A DNA stretch of 64,000 nucleotides from Luteibacter yeojuensis (GCF_000964085.1 NZ_JZRB01000011.1:1-64000); one strand, 5' to 3'; shown: positions 22,002 to 31,243, counted from the stretch's first letter. Notes: generated from the letters alone by a model not told the origin. Numbers and translations: made by a program.

Positions 22002-22627
22002 TTGAACCGATGGATAAACCCCACCCGGAACCCACCCGGCAACCACCCAAGGATGATCGGCGAATCGCTGCGCCGCGCGCTCCACAAGCCGATCGTCGTG
22101 CCAACGGCGGCGCCCACGAGCACATCGCTTTGCCAGTGCCCGCGCACCTTCATGCGCGCCACCGCGTCGTAGGCGGGCAGCAAGGCTAGTGCGTAGACCA
22201 TCGGGTGTTCATCGGCATAGGTGGCGATGAATGGCGTGACGGCGGCGGACATAAGGGCGACTTCGCCGCTGGGGAAACTATCCGCATGGCCACTCTTGAA
22301 CCATCGGTTGGGGTTGTCGGTGTCCCTGGGCCGCTCGCGGCGGAATGCATGCTTCATCACCGTCGTGGTCAGCGACGTGGCGACCATGGCGTCGACGGTG
22401 CGCCACATCGTGTCACCCAGCGGGTCGTCGCCACCGAGCGCCAGTGCACTGGTGCCCACCGTGAGTATCGTGCCGTAGAGCAGGACGTTCTGGTGCGAGC
22501 GTTTCCATATGCCGCTGTTGTCGTAATGCAGGCGGTGGTCGATACCGAACGGGCCGTTGCCTGCGAAGGCGCAGGACGGGGCGACGGCGAGCAGCAGGAG
22601 GGCGAGGCAAGTGCGGGCGCGGTGCAT
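21998..22627 (-). CDS. PAP2-superfamily phosphatase, secreted
   Basis: 209 residues with a signal peptide (MHRARTCLALLLLAVAPSCAFA). The three PAP2 motifs are recognisable: K92-x6-R99-P, PSG at 119-121, and R158-x5-H164-x3-D168. The fourth residue of motif 2 is Glu122 (PSGE) instead of the usual His (PSGH), which normally acts as general acid; the protein may be altered in activity or belong to a subfamily with this variant. Several hydrophobic helices suggest membrane association. Substrate (lipid phosphate or acid phosphatase type) is unknown. Confidence 0.82.
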   Translation of the reverse strand: MHRARTCLALLLLAVAPSCAFAGNGPFGIDHRLHYDNSGIWKRSHQNVLLYGTILTVGTSALALGGDDPLGDTMWRTVDAMVATSLTTTVMKHAFRRERPRDTDNPNRWFKSGHADSFPSGEVALMSAAVTPFIATYADEHPMVYALALLPAYDAVARMKVRGHWQSDVLVGAAVGTTIGLWSARRSDSPIILGWLPGGFRVGFIHRFK

Positions 22628-22711
22628 GGCGATTCCCTCCCGGTGAGGCAGGCACGGACGCTACGACCGGCTTAGTAAACCGCGATTGCCTTAGTGCAGG
22701 CTGAGGGCAGG

Positions 22712-22942
22712 TCAGCGCCCGCGGGCGCGCACCACCTGGCGGACCCGGCCGCGCTGCAGACGGCCCATGCCCTGGCGAGCCAGGGCGATGCCGGCGAAGG
22801 CGCCGACCGCGAAACCGAGCGGGTAGATGCGCAGGTGCATCAGGTCGCCGACGACCATGCCGTAGATGGAAAATCCGCAGAAGAAGCCGATCAGCGTGGC
22901 GAACCGCATGTCGAGGCGGGTGGCACCGTGAACAATGTCCAT
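22712..22942 (-). CDS. Small membrane protein
   Basis: 76 residues with two hydrophobic helices (about 12-33 and 38-56) and a strongly basic tail (QRGRVRQVVRARGR), so the C-terminus is expected in the cytoplasm. A GATGGGGA ribosome-binding site sits about 6 bases before the ATG. No recognised family. Confidence 0.65.
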   Translation of the reverse strand: MDIVHGATRLDMRFATLIGFFCGFSIYGMVVGDLMHLRIYPLGFAVGAFAGIALARQGMGRLQRGRVRQVVRARGR

Positions 22943-22994
22943 ATTGTGTCCCCATCAAAGTGATGAAGGGTTATCGGCTGGCCTGCCGCCCGCT

Positions 22995-23990
22995 TTAGCG
23001 GGTGGGCACGCCCCTGGAAAGGATCCCGAGGCGGAGCATCCAACCTTCCGCGAGCCCCGTCCAGTGCGAAATCGGCTTATCCGTCGGGCGTACCCCGAAG
23101 GCGTGGCCGCCCTCGGGATAAAGGTGCATTTCCACGGGTACGCTGGCCTGCTGCAGGGCGAGGTAGTAGGTGAGCGATTCGCGCACATCGTCCGTGGCGT
23201 CGTCACCCGCCTGGGCGATGAAGGTGGGCGGCGCCTTGGGGTCGATCGCCACCTCTTTCGTCAGTGCTATGCCACCAGGCTCCCCGTCCCAAAGGTGCCC
23301 GGGGTAGAGCGCCATGGCGAAGTCCGGGCGGCTGGGCAAGCGGTCGGCGGCGTCCACCGGCGTGTAGGCGCGTGCCGGGTGGTTGCTGATGTCGGCCACC
23401 ATGCGGCCGCCCGCGGAGAAGCCCACCACGCCCACCCTGGCCGGGTTGAACCGGAACTGGGCGGCGCGTTCGCGCAACAGGCCCATGGCCCTTTGGGCGT
23501 CCTGCAGCGCCATCGGCGCTGGCGGGTCGCGGCGGCAGTGGCACTCGTCGTTCCAGTAAGGGCCGGAGCCCGGCACGCGGTACTTCAGCACGGCGCAGGT
23601 GATGCCTTTCGCCGTCGCCCAGTCGCAGATCTCCGTACCTTCCAGGTCGATGGCCAGTACGCGGTAGCCGCCACCCGGGAAGACGAGCAGGGCCGCGCCG
23701 CTGTTCACGCCCTTGGCGGGGTAGATCGCCATCGTGGGCCGGGAGACATGCTGCACCATCTGGATGGGCTTGCCAGCGATGGTGCCCTTGCTGAAACCGA
23801 ACACTTCGGGGCCCGGGTAGGCCGGTGGCGTGATGGCCATGCCCGTCGGCCATAAAGGCACCTCGATGCCTGGGGCGCCGGGTTGCCATGGTCGCCGCTG
23901 GAGGCCATCCAGTGGTTCGCTTCCGGTGGTGGCGAGCGCGGCGGCGGGCAGGAGCAGGGCGGCGAGGCCGAACCAGCGGGCGAGTGTCAT
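22995..23990 (-). CDS. Secreted alpha/beta hydrolase, acetylxylan-esterase-like
   Basis: 331 residues. After a signal peptide (MTLARWFGLAALLLPAAALA) the chain shows an oxyanion motif FPGGGY, nucleophile elbow GFSAGG near residue 190, an Asp (AGDDATDD) and His (EGGHAFG), making a complete triad. The pattern fits the bifunctional feruloyl/acetyl-xylan esterase or pectin-acetylesterase type hydrolases that remove ester groups from plant polysaccharides. The ATG at 23990 is preferred over 23999 because GGAAAGG then lies at proper spacing. The alpha-galactoside locus is 2 kb away, consistent with plant-glycan use. Confidence 0.85.
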   Translation of the reverse strand: MTLARWFGLAALLLPAAALATTGSEPLDGLQRRPWQPGAPGIEVPLWPTGMAITPPAYPGPEVFGFSKGTIAGKPIQMVQHVSRPTMAIYPAKGVNSGAALLVFPGGGYRVLAIDLEGTEICDWATAKGITCAVLKYRVPGSGPYWNDECHCRRDPPAPMALQDAQRAMGLLRERAAQFRFNPARVGVVGFSAGGRMVADISNHPARAYTPVDAADRLPSRPDFAMALYPGHLWDGEPGGIALTKEVAIDPKAPPTFIAQAGDDATDDVRESLTYYLALQQASVPVEMHLYPEGGHAFGVRPTDKPISHWTGLAEGWMLRLGILSRGVPTR

Positions 23991-24078
23991 GGCATGCATC
24001 CTTTCCGGGGCGTGGCAAGAAAGCATGCACGGCGGCTCTGGCGTTTCCCTGACACCGGGCGGGCACCCGGCGTGAACG

Positions 24079-24366
24079 TCATAGGGGATCCGGCACGGCG
24101 TCGTCGTGCCGCACCAGGCGCACGGGTAGCAGCGGCATGTCGTTGTAGGGCAAGTCCATCCACCCACGTTTCAGCTCGAGGGCGTGCTCGGCGCCCCGGG
24201 CGAACAGCGAGGGCACGTCGCCGCCCTGGATCATGCGGATCAGCTTGCGGCCGGTGACGATGTTGCCCAGCGCACCCGCCTGGGTGTGGGGGCAGGGGTA
24301 GCCGGCGAATTCGAGGGTGGAGAGGATAAGGGCGAGATTCTGGCGACGGTGGATCTGGCGGATCAT
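24079..24366 (-). CDS. Conserved-looking hypothetical protein
   Basis: 95 residues, soluble, with basic N-terminus (MIRQIHRRQNLALILSTLEF) and no signal peptide or transmembrane helix. One CPH segment (GYPCPHTQAG) is present. No family recognised. It is separated by 88 bp from the esterase gene and transcribed in the same direction. The ribosome-binding site is weak, so coding status is probable rather than certain. Confidence 0.5.
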   Translation of the reverse strand: MIRQIHRRQNLALILSTLEFAGYPCPHTQAGALGNIVTGRKLIRMIQGGDVPSLFARGAEHALELKRGWMDLPYNDMPLLPVRLVRHDDAVPDPL

Positions 24367-24593
24367 GGAGCCTGCTGCGTGGAGCGCGATACGTTACGGG
24401 TGACGCGGTTATACCGAAGGCCGCGCGGCAGGTAACGGTCCGGGTGTATGAAAGTTCGGCAGATATTTGAACCCGGCTTTTCGCCGTGCCGGGTGCGTAG
24501 AAAACGCAGGGTTGCATGTCGACTTCACGAGCCGTGGGCGCGGTGGTGATGGTGCCCGTCGCAAGGTGGGCACACCGCTAAAGGAGACCCACC

Positions 24594-24896
24594 ATGCGCC
24601 TGTTCACCCTCGCCATCACGGCCAGCCTGGCACTCAGCGCCATGGCGGCACCCCAGGAAACACCGGTCGAAACGAAGACCCAGACGGCCAATTCCGCGCC
24701 GCAGAAGGTCGACGAGACCGCACGCTCGCGCCAGCAGGAACAGAAGCAACACTGGAACGACGCGATGAATACGACCGGCTCGAAAGACCCACGCCAGAAA
24801 GACGAGTACGGCACGCCCGTGCCACCGCAAACGAAGGGGCAGGGTACGAATTCAAGCACGGACGCACAGCGTGCGGCGGACCCGAAAAAACATTGA
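24594..24896 (+). CDS. Small secreted hydrophilic protein
   Basis: 100 residues. A clear signal peptide (MRLFTLAITASLALSAMAAP) is followed by a low-complexity, highly polar mature part rich in Gln, Thr, Lys and Asp, probably disordered. A strong AAAGGAGA ribosome-binding site precedes the ATG. No family is recognised; it may be a periplasmic stress-type or spacer protein. Confidence 0.7.
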   Translation: MRLFTLAITASLALSAMAAPQETPVETKTQTANSAPQKVDETARSRQQEQKQHWNDAMNTTGSKDPRQKDEYGTPVPPQTKGQGTNSSTDAQRAADPKKH

Positions 24897-24951
24897 TGAA
24901 GCGCTTGCCGGGGCAGCGTGTCGCCAGCGTGTCGCGCAGGGCAGGGTTCTG

Positions 24952-24967
24952 AACGGCCGCGGCCGTT
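24952..24967. other. 16-bp perfect palindrome upstream of gntR
   Basis: AACGGCCGCGGCCGTT is self-complementary and lies 75 bp before the GntR-family start, a possible operator. A TTGACT hexamer follows it. Confidence 0.35.
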
Positions 24968-25042
24968 GACTGTGGCGCGAGCTTGCCACGCCACCGGCTT
25001 GGCGAATAACGTGTGTGCGGACCTGACAAGGAGCGCACCCCG

Positions 25043-25738
25043 TTGAAGCCCGTGGCAGCACGCAACCTGCATAGCCAGGTGGTCCAGCAGCTTGGCCAGC
25101 TCATCGTGGGCGGCCAGCTGGCGCCCGGCGAGGGCCTGCCCCGCGAGGATGTCCTTGCCGAGAAACTCGACGTCAGCCGCACGGCGCTGCGCGAGGCCAT
25201 GAAGGTGCTGGTGGCCAAAGGCCTCATCGAGTCACGCCAGCGCACCGGCGCCCGGGTGCGCGAGGAAGTGCACTGGAAGCAGCTGGACCAGGACGTGCTG
25301 GCGTGGCGCTGCGCCTCCATGCCCACCAGCGATTTCGTCGAGAAACTGGTCGAGATGCGCGAGCTGATCGAGCCAGGCGCCGCCGCGGCCGCCGCCCGGC
25401 GGCGCACCACCGAGCAGCTCGCGGCGCTCAAGGTGGCGTATGAGGCCATGGCGGCGGCGGAAGACCTCGATGCCTGGGCCGAAGCGGACCTGGCGTTCCA
25501 CGAGACCATGCTGCTCGCCACCAACAACGAGCTCATGGTGTCGCTGTTCACGGTGATCGAAACGGCGCTGGGCCAGTATTTCCTGCTTTCGGCGCGCAAT
25601 TCCGCCGACTTCAAGGCGGCCCTGCCGCAGCATTTCGAGGTGTTCGACGCCATCCGCAGGAAGCAGCCCACCGCGGCGCGCGACGCCATGCTGTCGATGG
25701 TCCAGACCTCGCGCCGCAATATCCGCCGGCGCCTCTAG
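25043..25738 (+). CDS. GntR-family (FadR/FCD) transcriptional regulator
   Basis: 231 residues. An N-terminal winged helix (about 1-68, LPREDVLAEKLDVSRTALREAMKVL) is followed by an FCD ligand domain (about 85-220) with the metal-ligand pattern DLAFHETML and a late QHFEVFDAI. FCD regulators usually sense sugar acids or other carboxylates. The TTG at 25043 is chosen since AAGGAG lies nine bases before it; a GTG at 25013 would add ten residues without a ribosome-binding site. It precedes a mutarotase and two alpha-galactosidases on the same strand and is their likely regulator (DgoR-like role inferred). Confidence 0.85.
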   Translation: MKPVAARNLHSQVVQQLGQLIVGGQLAPGEGLPREDVLAEKLDVSRTALREAMKVLVAKGLIESRQRTGARVREEVHWKQLDQDVLAWRCASMPTSDFVEKLVEMRELIEPGAAAAAARRRTTEQLAALKVAYEAMAAAEDLDAWAEADLAFHETMLLATNNELMVSLFTVIETALGQYFLLSARNSADFKAALPQHFEVFDAIRRKQPTAARDAMLSMVQTSRRNIRRRL

Positions 25739-25747
25739 GCGGCACCC

Positions 25748-25766
25748 GCGGCGCATGCTGCGCCGC
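25748..25766 (+). other. GC hairpin between gntR and galM
   Basis: An 8-bp perfect stem GCGGCGCA/TGCGCCGC with a 3-base loop, without a T-run. An AT-rich island follows (25779-25803, with TAATCATAAAATACTACAAT) that may be the promoter/operator of the galactosidase genes. Confidence 0.45.
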
Positions 25767-25822
25767 AGCTTGCGGTCGGATAATCATAAAATACTACAAT
25801 TGATCCCCAGGGGCTGACGTGG

Positions 25823-26746
25823 GTGCCGGGGGACGGTAGGGTGATGGTGCGGCTGGAGAACGCGCGGCTTGGCGTGACAGTGGTCCCTGCCATGGGCGGT
25901 GGCCTCGCATGCTTCGACTGGCTGGCCGGTGGTTCGGGCCCTGTCGCCCTGATGCGGGCCGTCGAGCCCGGCGAGGTCGCCACGCCCACGGGCTTCGAGC
26001 CGAACCGGCTGGCCTGCTACCCGCTGGTGCCGTGGAGCAACCGCGTCACGGGCGGCGGCTTCACGCACGGCGGCGAGCGCATCACGTTGCCGCTGAACCG
26101 CGCGGATGACGATTACCCCATCCATGGCAGCGGCTGGCAGCGCGCGTGGCGCGTGGTGCGGCAGGCCGCCATGTCGGTCACGCTGGCATTGCACGACACC
26201 ATCGCGGGCGCCTACGACTACGAGGCCACGCTCGCCTATGCGCTCGACGACGATGCGCTGCGCGTCGAGCTCGGCGTGACCAACACCGGCAGCGCAGCGC
26301 GGCCCTTTGGCCTGGGGCTGCATCCTTTCTTTCCCTGCCACGACAGCGTGCGCCTGCACGCCCCGGCGCGCACCGTGTGGTTGAACGACTCGCGGAACCT
26401 CGCCCCGCGTGTTCGCGACGCGGTGCCGCCGGCGTGGGATTTTTCTACCGACACCGATCTGCCCACCGGCGGCCTCAATAACGGCTTCCAGGGGTGGACG
26501 GGTAGGGCGCGCATCACCTGGCCCGCCAGGGGCCTTGCGCTCGACGTCTCGGGGGACGTCGATACCTACATCCTCTACGTGCCCGAAGGCGAAGGTTTCT
26601 TCTGCTTCGAGCCCGTGGACCATCCCGTGGATGCCTTGAACCTGCCGGGCGGTGCCACCGCCCATGGCATGGCCGTGCTCGCGCCGGGGCAGGCGTTGGC
26701 GCGATCCTTTGCCTTCCGTGTTTCCGAAGAGGGGTACGACCGTTGA
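25823..26746 (+). CDS. galM: Aldose 1-epimerase (galactose mutarotase)
   Basis: Interconverts alpha and beta anomers of galactose released by the neighbouring galactosidases. 307 residues with the GalM-like beta-sandwich; catalytic candidates are His in HGSGW and GLGLHPFFP, and Glu in the C-terminal VPEGEGFFCFEP region, plus the NRVTGGGF signature. No signal peptide, hence cytoplasmic. The start is ambiguous: GTG 25823 (with AGGGG upstream) or ATG 25844. Its stop overlaps the next gene's TTG start, so the genes are coupled. Confidence 0.88.
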   Translation: MPGDGRVMVRLENARLGVTVVPAMGGGLACFDWLAGGSGPVALMRAVEPGEVATPTGFEPNRLACYPLVPWSNRVTGGGFTHGGERITLPLNRADDDYPIHGSGWQRAWRVVRQAAMSVTLALHDTIAGAYDYEATLAYALDDDALRVELGVTNTGSAARPFGLGLHPFFPCHDSVRLHAPARTVWLNDSRNLAPRVRDAVPPAWDFSTDTDLPTGGLNNGFQGWTGRARITWPARGLALDVSGDVDTYILYVPEGEGFFCFEPVDHPVDALNLPGGATAHGMAVLAPGQALARSFAFRVSEEGYDR

Positions 26747-28971
26747 ACCAGCACGCCACCACCGCCCGGCTCGCCTTTGCCCTGGCCGCCGCGCTCGCCA
26801 TGCCGCTGGCCGCCGCACCGGCGCCGCGCAGTGCCACGCCGCGCTACGACGCGGCATCGCATGTGTTCCGCCTCGACGCGGGCAAGGTCACCTACGCGAT
26901 GGGCGTGGATGAAGACGGCCGGCTGCAGACGCTGTACTGGGGCGCCCGGCTCGCCGGCGACGACCCGCTGGGCCCGGCCATGCCGGCGCGCGAGCGTTCG
27001 TCGTTCGACCCGAAGGGCGCGCTATCGCGCCAGGAATACGCCGGCTGGGGCGGCAACATCACCGCCATGCCCGCGCTCAAGGTGAAGTTCGACGATGGCA
27101 ATCGCGACCTGGTCCTGCGTTACGACAGTTACACCATCGACCACGGCGCGCTCGCCATCGTGCTGCGCGACAAACAGGCCGGCGTGGATGTCACGTTGCG
27201 CTACACCGCCGACGAGGCCACCGGCATCATCGGCCGCTCGGCCCGCATCGAGAACAAGGGCAAGCAGCCGCTGACGATCGACAGCGCGGCGGCCGCGACG
27301 TGGAGCCTCCCGGCCGGCAGTGACTACTCGCTGCGCTACCTCACGGGCACGTGGGCGGGCGAGTGGCACCTGCAGACACGTGCGATCACGCCGGGCGCCA
27401 CGGTGCTGGAAAGCCGGCGTGGTTCCACCAGCGACGAGAACAACCCGTGGTTCGCCATCAACCGTGGCGGCGCATGGGACGAGGCCAGTGGCGACGTGTG
27501 GTTCGGCGCGCTGGCGTGGAGCGGCTCGTGGCGCATCCGCGTGGACGAGGACATCCTGGGCCAGGTGCGGGTCACCGGCGGCTTCAACCCGTTCGACTTC
27601 GGCTACCGCCTCAAGCCGGGCGAAGCGCTCGAGACGCCCGTGTTTTACGGCGGCTACACCGGTGGCGGCATGGGTGAGGCATCGCGGCTACTGCACCGCT
27701 TCGAGAAGACCGCCATCCTGCCGCATGGCGATGAAGCGAAGCTGCGGCCCGTGCTCTACAACTCGTGGGAGGCCACGGAGTTCAAGGTGGACGATGCCGG
27801 CCAGCAGCGGCTCGCCGAGAAGGCAGCCGCGCTGGGCGTCGAGCGTTTCGTCGTCGACGATGGCTGGTTCGGCGCGCGCAACAACGACCACGCCGGCCTC
27901 GGCGACTGGACGGTGAACCGCACCAAGTTCCCGAATGGCCTGAAGCCGCTCATCGACAAGGTGCATGGCCTGAAGATGAGCTTCGGCCTATGGGTGGAGC
28001 CGGAGATGGTGAACCCGGACAGCGACCTCTACCGTGCGCACCCGGACTGGGTGCTCAACTTCCCCGACCGCCAGCGCAGCGAGGGCCGCAACCAGCTGGT
28101 GCTGAACCTGGCGCGCGAGGACGTGAAGGCGCATCTCTTCGAGGTGCTCGACAAGCTGCTTACCGAGAACGACATCCAGTTCCTGAAGTGGGATTACAAC
28201 CGCAACTGGAGCGAGCCGGGCTGGCCGCAAATGGCGCCGGACGAGCAGCAGAAGGTGTACGTCGCGTACACGCACAACCTCTACGACATCCTGCGCCGGC
28301 TGCGCGAGAAGCACCCGGGCGTTGAAATCGAATCGTGCTCCGGTGGCGGCGCGCGCGTCGACCTCGGCGTGATGGCGCTGACCGATGAAGTGTGGCCCTC
28401 CGACAACACCGATGCCTCCGATCGCCTGTCGATCCAGGATGGCTTTACCCAGGCCTATACGCCCGCCGCGATGATGGCATGGGTGACAGGCTCGCCCAGC
28501 GGCATGAACCAGCGGCCCACGACACTCGATTTCCGTTTCCTCTCCGCGATGCAGGGCGGCCTCGGCATCGGGGCGAACCTGCTCGACTGGACCGCGACCG
28601 ACGACGCGACGGCGAAACGCTACGTGGCGGAGTACAAGACCATCCGCGCCACGGTGCAGCGGGGCGACCTTTACCGGTTGCTCTCGCCGCAGGGCAGGGC
28701 GCCATGGTCGGCGACGAACTCGGTATCCGCCGACCGCCGGCAGGCCGTGTTGTTCGCGTTCCAGCGCCAGGCCGAAGAGGCGCGCGCGTTCCCGACGCTG
28801 CGCCTGCAGGGCCTCGACCCGGCCGCGCGTTACCGCGTGCGCTACATCCACGGCAGCGCCGTCCCGGGCACGCCCGACGCCGCGAGCGGCGCGTACTGGA
28901 TGCAACACGGCATCGACCTGGCGCTGAAGGGCGACTTCGATGCCGCGGGTGTCGTCTTCGAAAAACGCTAG
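26743..28971 (+). CDS. Alpha-galactosidase, GH36, with signal peptide
   Basis: Hydrolyses terminal alpha-1,6-galactosides (raffinose, melibiose, galactomannan side chains). 742 residues with an N-terminal beta-supersandwich (about 30-320), a TIM barrel (about 330-650) and C-terminal beta domain. Nucleophile Asp484 in LKWDYNR and acid/base Asp554 in PSDNTDASDR have the exact 70-residue separation of characterised GH36 enzymes. The TTG start, with GAAGAGGGG upstream, is preferred because it supplies a Sec signal peptide (LAFALAAALAMPLAAAPAP); thus periplasmic. Overlaps galM by 4 bp. Confidence 0.93.
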   Translation: MNQHATTARLAFALAAALAMPLAAAPAPRSATPRYDAASHVFRLDAGKVTYAMGVDEDGRLQTLYWGARLAGDDPLGPAMPARERSSFDPKGALSRQEYAGWGGNITAMPALKVKFDDGNRDLVLRYDSYTIDHGALAIVLRDKQAGVDVTLRYTADEATGIIGRSARIENKGKQPLTIDSAAAATWSLPAGSDYSLRYLTGTWAGEWHLQTRAITPGATVLESRRGSTSDENNPWFAINRGGAWDEASGDVWFGALAWSGSWRIRVDEDILGQVRVTGGFNPFDFGYRLKPGEALETPVFYGGYTGGGMGEASRLLHRFEKTAILPHGDEAKLRPVLYNSWEATEFKVDDAGQQRLAEKAAALGVERFVVDDGWFGARNNDHAGLGDWTVNRTKFPNGLKPLIDKVHGLKMSFGLWVEPEMVNPDSDLYRAHPDWVLNFPDRQRSEGRNQLVLNLAREDVKAHLFEVLDKLLTENDIQFLKWDYNRNWSEPGWPQMAPDEQQKVYVAYTHNLYDILRRLREKHPGVEIESCSGGGARVDLGVMALTDEVWPSDNTDASDRLSIQDGFTQAYTPAAMMAWVTGSPSGMNQRPTTLDFRFLSAMQGGLGIGANLLDWTATDDATAKRYVAEYKTIRATVQRGDLYRLLSPQGRAPWSATNSVSADRRQAVLFAFQRQAEEARAFPTLRLQGLDPAARYRVRYIHGSAVPGTPDAASGAYWMQHGIDLALKGDFDAAGVVFEKR

Positions 28972-28994
28972 TTTCCCCCGCCAGGAGTCGCGTC

Positions 28995-31154
28995 ATGCCC
29001 GTACGTCGTGCCCCGTCGCTCCGCTACCTCGCGCTGGCCTGTGGCCTCACCGCCCTCGCCAGCACCGCCACCGCCCAGGTCAACGGGGTGGCGCAACGGC
29101 CTTACCTCGGCTGGAGCAGTTTCAGCCAGCAGACGCTCGACCCTGCGTTCCTGACGCAGGCCAACATGGTGAAGCAGTCCGACGCGCTGGCCGCGTCGGG
29201 GCTGCAGGCCCACGGTTACACATACATCAACCTCGACTCGGGGTGGATGGGTGGCTTCGATGCGAACGGCCGGCCGATCCCCGATCCGGCGACGTTCCCG
29301 GATATCAAGGCGCTGATCGACCACATCCATGCCAATGGCCAGAAGGCCGGCATTTACTGGATCCCGGGCGTGGAAGAACCGGCGGTGCAGGGGAATTTCC
29401 CCATCCTGGGCAGCGACCGGCATATCCAGGACATCCTTGCGCTGCCGCACCGCGCGGGCAACGCGTTCGGCGGGCCCGGCGAGTCGCCGTACCACTACAA
29501 GATCGATTTCTCCAAGCCCGGCGCGCAGGCGTACATGGACTCCGTCGTCGCGCTGTTCGCGTCATGGGGCGTGGATTTCATCAAGCTCGACGGCGTGACG
29601 CCGGGCTCGTACAGCGACGACCTCAGCATCGATAACCGCGACGACGTCGTCGCGTGGTCCAGGGCCATCGCGAAAAGCGGCCGGCCCATGTGGTTCACGG
29701 TGTCGTGGCAGGTCGACAAAGATTACAACGGCATCTGGTCCACGTGGGCCAACGCCCGCCGCATCGACGACGACGTGGAATGCGAGGGCCGCTGCGCCAC
29801 GCTCACCAACTGGCCGCGCATCGAGAAACGCTTCCGCGACCTGCCGTCGTGGCAGGATGCCGCCGGCCCCGCGAAGGGCTGGAACGACCTGGATACGCTC
29901 GACATCGCCGATGGCGAACTCGATGGGCTCACGCTCGACGAAAAGCGCTCGGCCATGACGATCTGGGCCATGGCGAACGCGCCGATCTACCTGGGTGGCG
30001 ACCTGACCCGGACCGACCCGGATGGCCTGCGCATCGCGACCAACGACGAGGTGCTCGCGATCGACCAGTCCGGGCGCCCGGCCACGCAGTTGCTCGGCGG
30101 CGACCAGCAGGTGTGGGTGTCCGACCAGGGCAACGGCCGCGCCTACGTCGCGCTGTTCAACATGACCGGCGCCCCCGCGACGGTGACGCTGCCGTGGCAC
30201 CTGCTCGGCACGGCCGGCACGTGGCGCACGCGCGACCTGTGGACGCACAAGGAGCTCGGCCCATCGATCGGGCAGCACAGCGTGGTGCTGCCCGCGCATG
30301 GCACGCAGCTGCTGCTCGTGGAGCGTTTCCCGGGCGCGATCCCGCAGGGGCCGTCGAAGGCCTATGAGGCGGAAGCGGCGACGCTCGGGGGTACGGCGCA
30401 GGTGTTCGCGTGCGAAGGCTGTGCCGGTGGCAACAAGGTTGGCGGGCTGGGCCTTGGTACGAACAATACGGTGTCGTTCAACAACGTCGTGGCGCCGCGC
30501 GATGGCGTGTACCTGATGCAAGTGGATTCGCTGACGCTGGGCCTGCGCTCGTATCTGTACCGCGTGAACGATGGCCCATACCACACGTTCAATTCGGGCG
30601 GCGGCAGCTTCCAGCTCCCCTCGTCGAGCACGTTGCCGATATGCCTGCGCCGTGGCGTGAACCGCATCCGCTTCGGCAACGACGTGAGCTACCCGCCTGA
30701 CCTCGACCGCATCGTCATCCGCGATGGCCTGGGCGTGCCCGCGCCGGCGGCGGATGTGTACGAGGCCGAATCCGCGACGCTGGGCGGCACGGTCACGGCG
30801 GGCTTCAGCAACTACTTCTCCGGGCTTGCCAAGGCCGGCAACATCGGTGGCGGCGCGGCGAACGGCGTCACGTTCACCAGGGTCACCGCCCCGCGCGCCG
30901 GCGCGTACCAGCTGGAGATCGATTACGCGACCAAGGGGCCACGCTCGCTGTTCCTGACCATCAACGGGCGCAACACGCAGCAGCTCGACCTCGACGGCAG
31001 CAGCTTCGACGACCCGGTGGCGAAGGTGCTGGTGGTGTCGCTGCAAAAAGGCAGCAATACCATCCAGCTAGGCAACCCCTCGGGCTTCGCGCCGGATCTC
31101 GATCGCATCGTGGTCAGCCCGCGCGTGGGCGCCCCCGCGCCTGGCTGCCCCTGA
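28995..31154 (+). CDS. Secreted GH27 glycosidase with two CBM35-like modules
   Basis: 719 residues. Signal peptide (to about residue 28, ASTATA-QV), GH27 catalytic barrel (about 35-360) with nucleophile Asp199 in FIKLDG and acid/base Asp260 in RRIDDDV, and a short beta domain to about 445. Two related C-terminal modules start YEAEAATLGG (about 456) and YEAESATLGG (about 588), the opening typical of CBM35/CBM6-type galactose or uronic acid binding. Activity is alpha-galactosidase or beta-L-arabinopyranosidase, both known in GH27. It follows GH36 after 23 bp with a CAGGAG ribosome-binding site and ends at a REP pair. Confidence 0.9.
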   Translation: MPVRRAPSLRYLALACGLTALASTATAQVNGVAQRPYLGWSSFSQQTLDPAFLTQANMVKQSDALAASGLQAHGYTYINLDSGWMGGFDANGRPIPDPATFPDIKALIDHIHANGQKAGIYWIPGVEEPAVQGNFPILGSDRHIQDILALPHRAGNAFGGPGESPYHYKIDFSKPGAQAYMDSVVALFASWGVDFIKLDGVTPGSYSDDLSIDNRDDVVAWSRAIAKSGRPMWFTVSWQVDKDYNGIWSTWANARRIDDDVECEGRCATLTNWPRIEKRFRDLPSWQDAAGPAKGWNDLDTLDIADGELDGLTLDEKRSAMTIWAMANAPIYLGGDLTRTDPDGLRIATNDEVLAIDQSGRPATQLLGGDQQVWVSDQGNGRAYVALFNMTGAPATVTLPWHLLGTAGTWRTRDLWTHKELGPSIGQHSVVLPAHGTQLLLVERFPGAIPQGPSKAYEAEAATLGGTAQVFACEGCAGGNKVGGLGLGTNNTVSFNNVVAPRDGVYLMQVDSLTLGLRSYLYRVNDGPYHTFNSGGGSFQLPSSSTLPICLRRGVNRIRFGNDVSYPPDLDRIVIRDGLGVPAPAADVYEAESATLGGTVTAGFSNYFSGLAKAGNIGGGAANGVTFTRVTAPRAGAYQLEIDYATKGPRSLFLTINGRNTQQLDLDGSSFDDPVAKVLVVSLQKGSNTIQLGNPSGFAPDLDRIVVSPRVGAPAPGCP

Positions 31155-31178
31155 CCCCCTGAACTCCCCGAACTCCCA

Positions 31179-31243
31179 GTGGGAGCGCGCTTGCGCGCGA
31201 TGGGCTCACTGCACAACCCATCGCGCGCAAGCGCGCTCCCACA
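31179..31243. repeat. REP pair between convergent genes
   Basis: Two head-to-head copies of the GTGGGAGCGCGCTTGCGCG unit (31179-31203 and 31219-31243) separated by about 15 bp. Able to form a long hairpin and act as a bidirectional transcription barrier between the GH27 and SDR genes. Confidence 0.9.
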
